This document shows positions 61,834 through 64,000 of a DNA stretch of 64,000 nt, piece after piece. Under the pieces are notes generated by a model. It saw only the letters and a list, made by a program, of their open reading frames with translations. It made no database searches and was not told the origin of the DNA. The position numbers and the translations under genes are program-made. Source of the stretch: QHWT01 sp963755695. GTDB lineage: Bacteria > Acidobacteriota > Vicinamibacteria > Vicinamibacterales > 2-12-FULL-66-21. The stretch spans positions 806,001-870,000 of the forward strand of contig CAVWLB010000010.1 in NCBI GenBank assembly GCA_963755695.1, in the 5' to 3' direction. The stretch's first letter is position 1; each line of letters begins with the position of its first letter.

Positions 61834-64000
61834 CTAAAACGCGAACCGCACGGCGAGCTGTAGCTGGCGCGGCGGATAGGCCGCTAGCGACTGGCCGAAG
61901 GTCACGCGATCGACGAAGCTGTCGGGCAGCTGGTAGTTCTTGCGGTTGAGCGCGTTGAAGACTTCGAGCCGGACCGTCAGCAGACGGCGTTCGCCGGCGC
62001 GAATCCTCCGGCTCACCATGGCATCGAGCGTCACGTAGCCGGGACCGGTCAGGCTGTCGCGCCCGGCGTTGCCGAAGGTGAACTGCGGCGCGATCGCCAG
62101 GACACTGCCCGTCGTAGCTGACGGTGTCGCGTCCCGGGCGGCGGCGTGCCGCAGACCACGTTCGGGCGATCGTAGGCGAACGTGCCGCCGCCGACGTTGC
62201 CGGTGTTGCTGTTGTCGAAGCTCACGCGCGGCGTGAACGGACGGCCGGATTGCGCGGTGAAGACGGCGCTCGCCTGCCAGTCGCGCGCGAACCAGCGCTC
62301 GGCGCGCTGCCGGCGACTCGATCAGTCGCCGGTCAGCGACGAGCCGCTGCCGCACGTCGTAGTCGGACGGGCCCCACTCGGCCGCCGAGATCGCGGCTGT
62401 TCTGCGGCGTGTTGTCGTCGCCGTCGGTGGCCAGGAACGCCGACGTGTCGTCCATCGAAGTGGCGAAGGTGTAGGCCGCCCGGAACGAAATGCCTCGTGC
62501 CGGACGGCGGACCGCGCCGAGCTCCAGCGCGTGGTACGTCGACGCGGCCTCGGACTCGACCAGGAGGATGTCGCCGCAGCGCCGGCAGTGGACGCCGTGG
62601 GTCGAGCGGGCCCGGGCCCGGGCATCGGCTGGTTGATGTTGCGCTTCCGCACCAGATCGTCGCCGTGCGGCGTCGACGTAACGAGCAGTGATCGTGGTAC
62701 CGGCAACGACGCGCCTCGAGTCCGAGCCGTGCCTTGCTGCGAGTAGCCGTGCGTATGTCAGGGTCGAGCGTGTTGATGGTCGCGCGCGGTGAGAAGCCGC
62801 GCCCGGCGGGGAACGGGTTCGACAGGGTCAGCGGCTCCGCGCCGGGGAAGAACAGCTGCAGCGAGAAGTATGGCGGGTTGAAGTAGAGCGCCGAATTCTC
62901 GATCAGCGTGCCCGAGTCGTAGAAGAGGCCGTAGCCGCCGCGCAGGAGCCAGCGGCCGCTGCCGGTCAGGTCCCAGCTCGCGCCGACGCGCGGCGCGAGG
63001 TCGTTGTAGTCGCCGTTCAGTCCCGACCGCGGCACGCCATCCGCGCCCACCTGTTGGAGCTCGAGCGTCGTCAGGTCGAGGATCCGCCATGCGATCGTCG
63101 GCGTCGTACGGCGGCGCGTTGAACTCGTAGCGGATGCCCGCGTTGACCGTGAGCCGCGACGTGACGCGCCAGTCGTCCTGGAGGAAGCCGGTTGCCGCCC
63201 ACGTGCGCAGCGCCTGCCGGTTGTCGTTGACGCCGAGCAGCGTCAACGACGGCAGGCCGAGCAGCAGATCCGCGAGCGGTTGTCCGGTGAAGACGCCCTG
63301 AAACGTCGCCTGGCCGCGCGAGAACAGGTGGTTGTAGCCGTCGGAGCGGTAGACGCGGAGCTCGCCGCCCGCCTTGATGTGGTGACGCCCGCGATCGAGG
63401 GTGACCGCGTCGGTCACGTGTGCCGTCCGCGTGTGGCGGACGACCGGCAGGTTGGGATCGTCGCCGAGCGTCTCGAATCCCGGCACAACAAGCGTTGGAA
63501 AGCCAAGATCAGCTCCGTCCAATGGCGGCGCGACGATGCCGAGACGCGGCGAAGCCGTTGGTGCCGGCGCTTTGCGGAAGATTCTCGCGCCTCAGCGCAT
63601 TGAACCCGACGCGCAGTTCGTTGAAGACCCGCGCGTTCAACGCCTTCGTCAACCCGACGGCCGCATTCTGCCCCTGATCGAGGACCGAGATGCCGAAACC
63701 CGGCAGGTTGCGACCGCGGACCGGAAATGGCTGATCCCGATCGTCCCGACTGAAGCTGTATCGCAGCATCAGAGGGCTTCCTCGCCAGACGGTGTGATCG
63801 GTCTTGACCGTGAACTGGAATGCGGTCCGCTCGGCGAGGGGGGATGCCACGAAGTTCGTCTGTGGATCGGCGTTGTTGGGCGCCGGATAGAGACTGGCGG
63901 CCGCCTGACCGGCGTCGCTCAGCCGCGACGGGGGAATCACGTTGCCCGGAAAGGGCTGGCCGGTGAACGGATCTCGAATCGGCACGCCCGAGGCACTGAA
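61834..64000 (-). pseudogene. TonB-dependent receptor (Oar-like), C-terminal part, disrupted by several indels
   Basis: The frame is open to the right edge (VPIRDPFTGQPFPGNVIPPS), so the signal and plug lie outside. Barrel pieces follow in four or more frames: VKTDHTVWRGSPLMLRYSFS, then GQNAAVGLTKALNARVFNEL, LDRGRHHIKAGGELRVYRSD, GFLQDDWRVTSRLTVNAGIR (the conserved barrel motif), LAPRVGASWDLTGSGRWLLR and RLEVFNALNRKNYQLPD, ending YPPRQLQLAVRFAF. These match the second half of the receptor at 15.5 kb in kind. Frame changes lie near 63510, 63090, 62710 and 62100, plus others between 62.1 and 62.7 kb. Order is preserved, so base errors are likely. Confidence 0.7.

Noticed and set aside
1..64000. 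tRNA, rRNA, riboswitch or integrase/transposase genes
   Set aside because: I looked for conserved tRNA arms, rRNA-like blocks and transposase motifs on both strands and saw none; a covariance-model scan would be decisive.

Overview
The window looks like GC-rich chromosomal DNA from an Acidobacteriota bacterium, most likely of the Vicinamibacteria type. This is inferred from gene content, not from a marker gene. The signs are ADOP-type (MacB/FtsX-like) permeases, Oar-like TonB-dependent receptors with carboxypeptidase-regulatory N-domains, large TPR proteins paired with CRTAC1 (FG-GAP/ASPIC-UnbV) proteins, and a PQQ/cytochrome/ThuA cluster. I saw no rRNA, tRNA, CRISPR array, transposase or phage gene.

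Layout. 0-8.4 kb: the end of an S10 peptidase, an ADOP permease, an esterase/MFS operon and a second, divergent ADOP permease. 8.7-11.7 kb: a 1015-residue secreted protein built of beta-sandwich repeats. 12-34.4 kb: a plant-polysaccharide locus. It contains a fucose/arabinose-isomerase-family protein, two GH51 arabinofuranosidases, a GH39 glycosidase, a LacI regulator, and a tightly packed run of TonB receptor, two TPR proteins and three CRTAC1 proteins. 34.4-40.3 kb: a DinB protein, then an amine/amino-acid catabolic set of APC permease, glutamine-synthetase-family ligase, SDR and aldehyde dehydrogenase. 40.3-47 kb: a compact beta-ketoadipate operon (pcaI-J-H-G-B-L) divergent from pobA, which takes 4-hydroxybenzoate to 3-oxoadipyl-CoA. 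47-50.7 kb: a MetE-like protein, a YdeI-family protein, a small unknown and a tannase/feruloyl-esterase-family enzyme. 50.7-54.7 kb: an SDR and MFS transporter divergent from an IlvD/Edd sugar-acid dehydratase. 54.8-61.2 kb: SDR, PQQ sugar dehydrogenase, a DUF7133-like/cytochrome c protein, ThuA and a TIM-barrel epimerase in one transcription unit. 61.2-61.8 kb is a repeat-bearing gap, followed by the C-terminal part of another TonB receptor.

Read together, the inferred biology is breakdown of feruloylated arabinoxylan or arabinan. GH51 and GH39 would release pentoses, the esterases would release aromatic acids, the pca/pob genes would burn the aromatics, and the isomerase, dehydratase and periplasmic oxidation genes would handle sugars.

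Two caveats. First, many genes are interrupted by single-base indels, about forty by my reading. They are concentrated at 35-40 kb, 50.7-54.7 kb and 61.8-64 kb, while neighbouring genes are intact. I read these as probable sequencing or assembly errors and annotate the genes as reconstructed spans. Second, a short palindromic repeat family (core GGCACCTCT/AGAGGTGCC) recurs at four loci, mostly at gene 3' ends, and supplies the last codons of pcaL.
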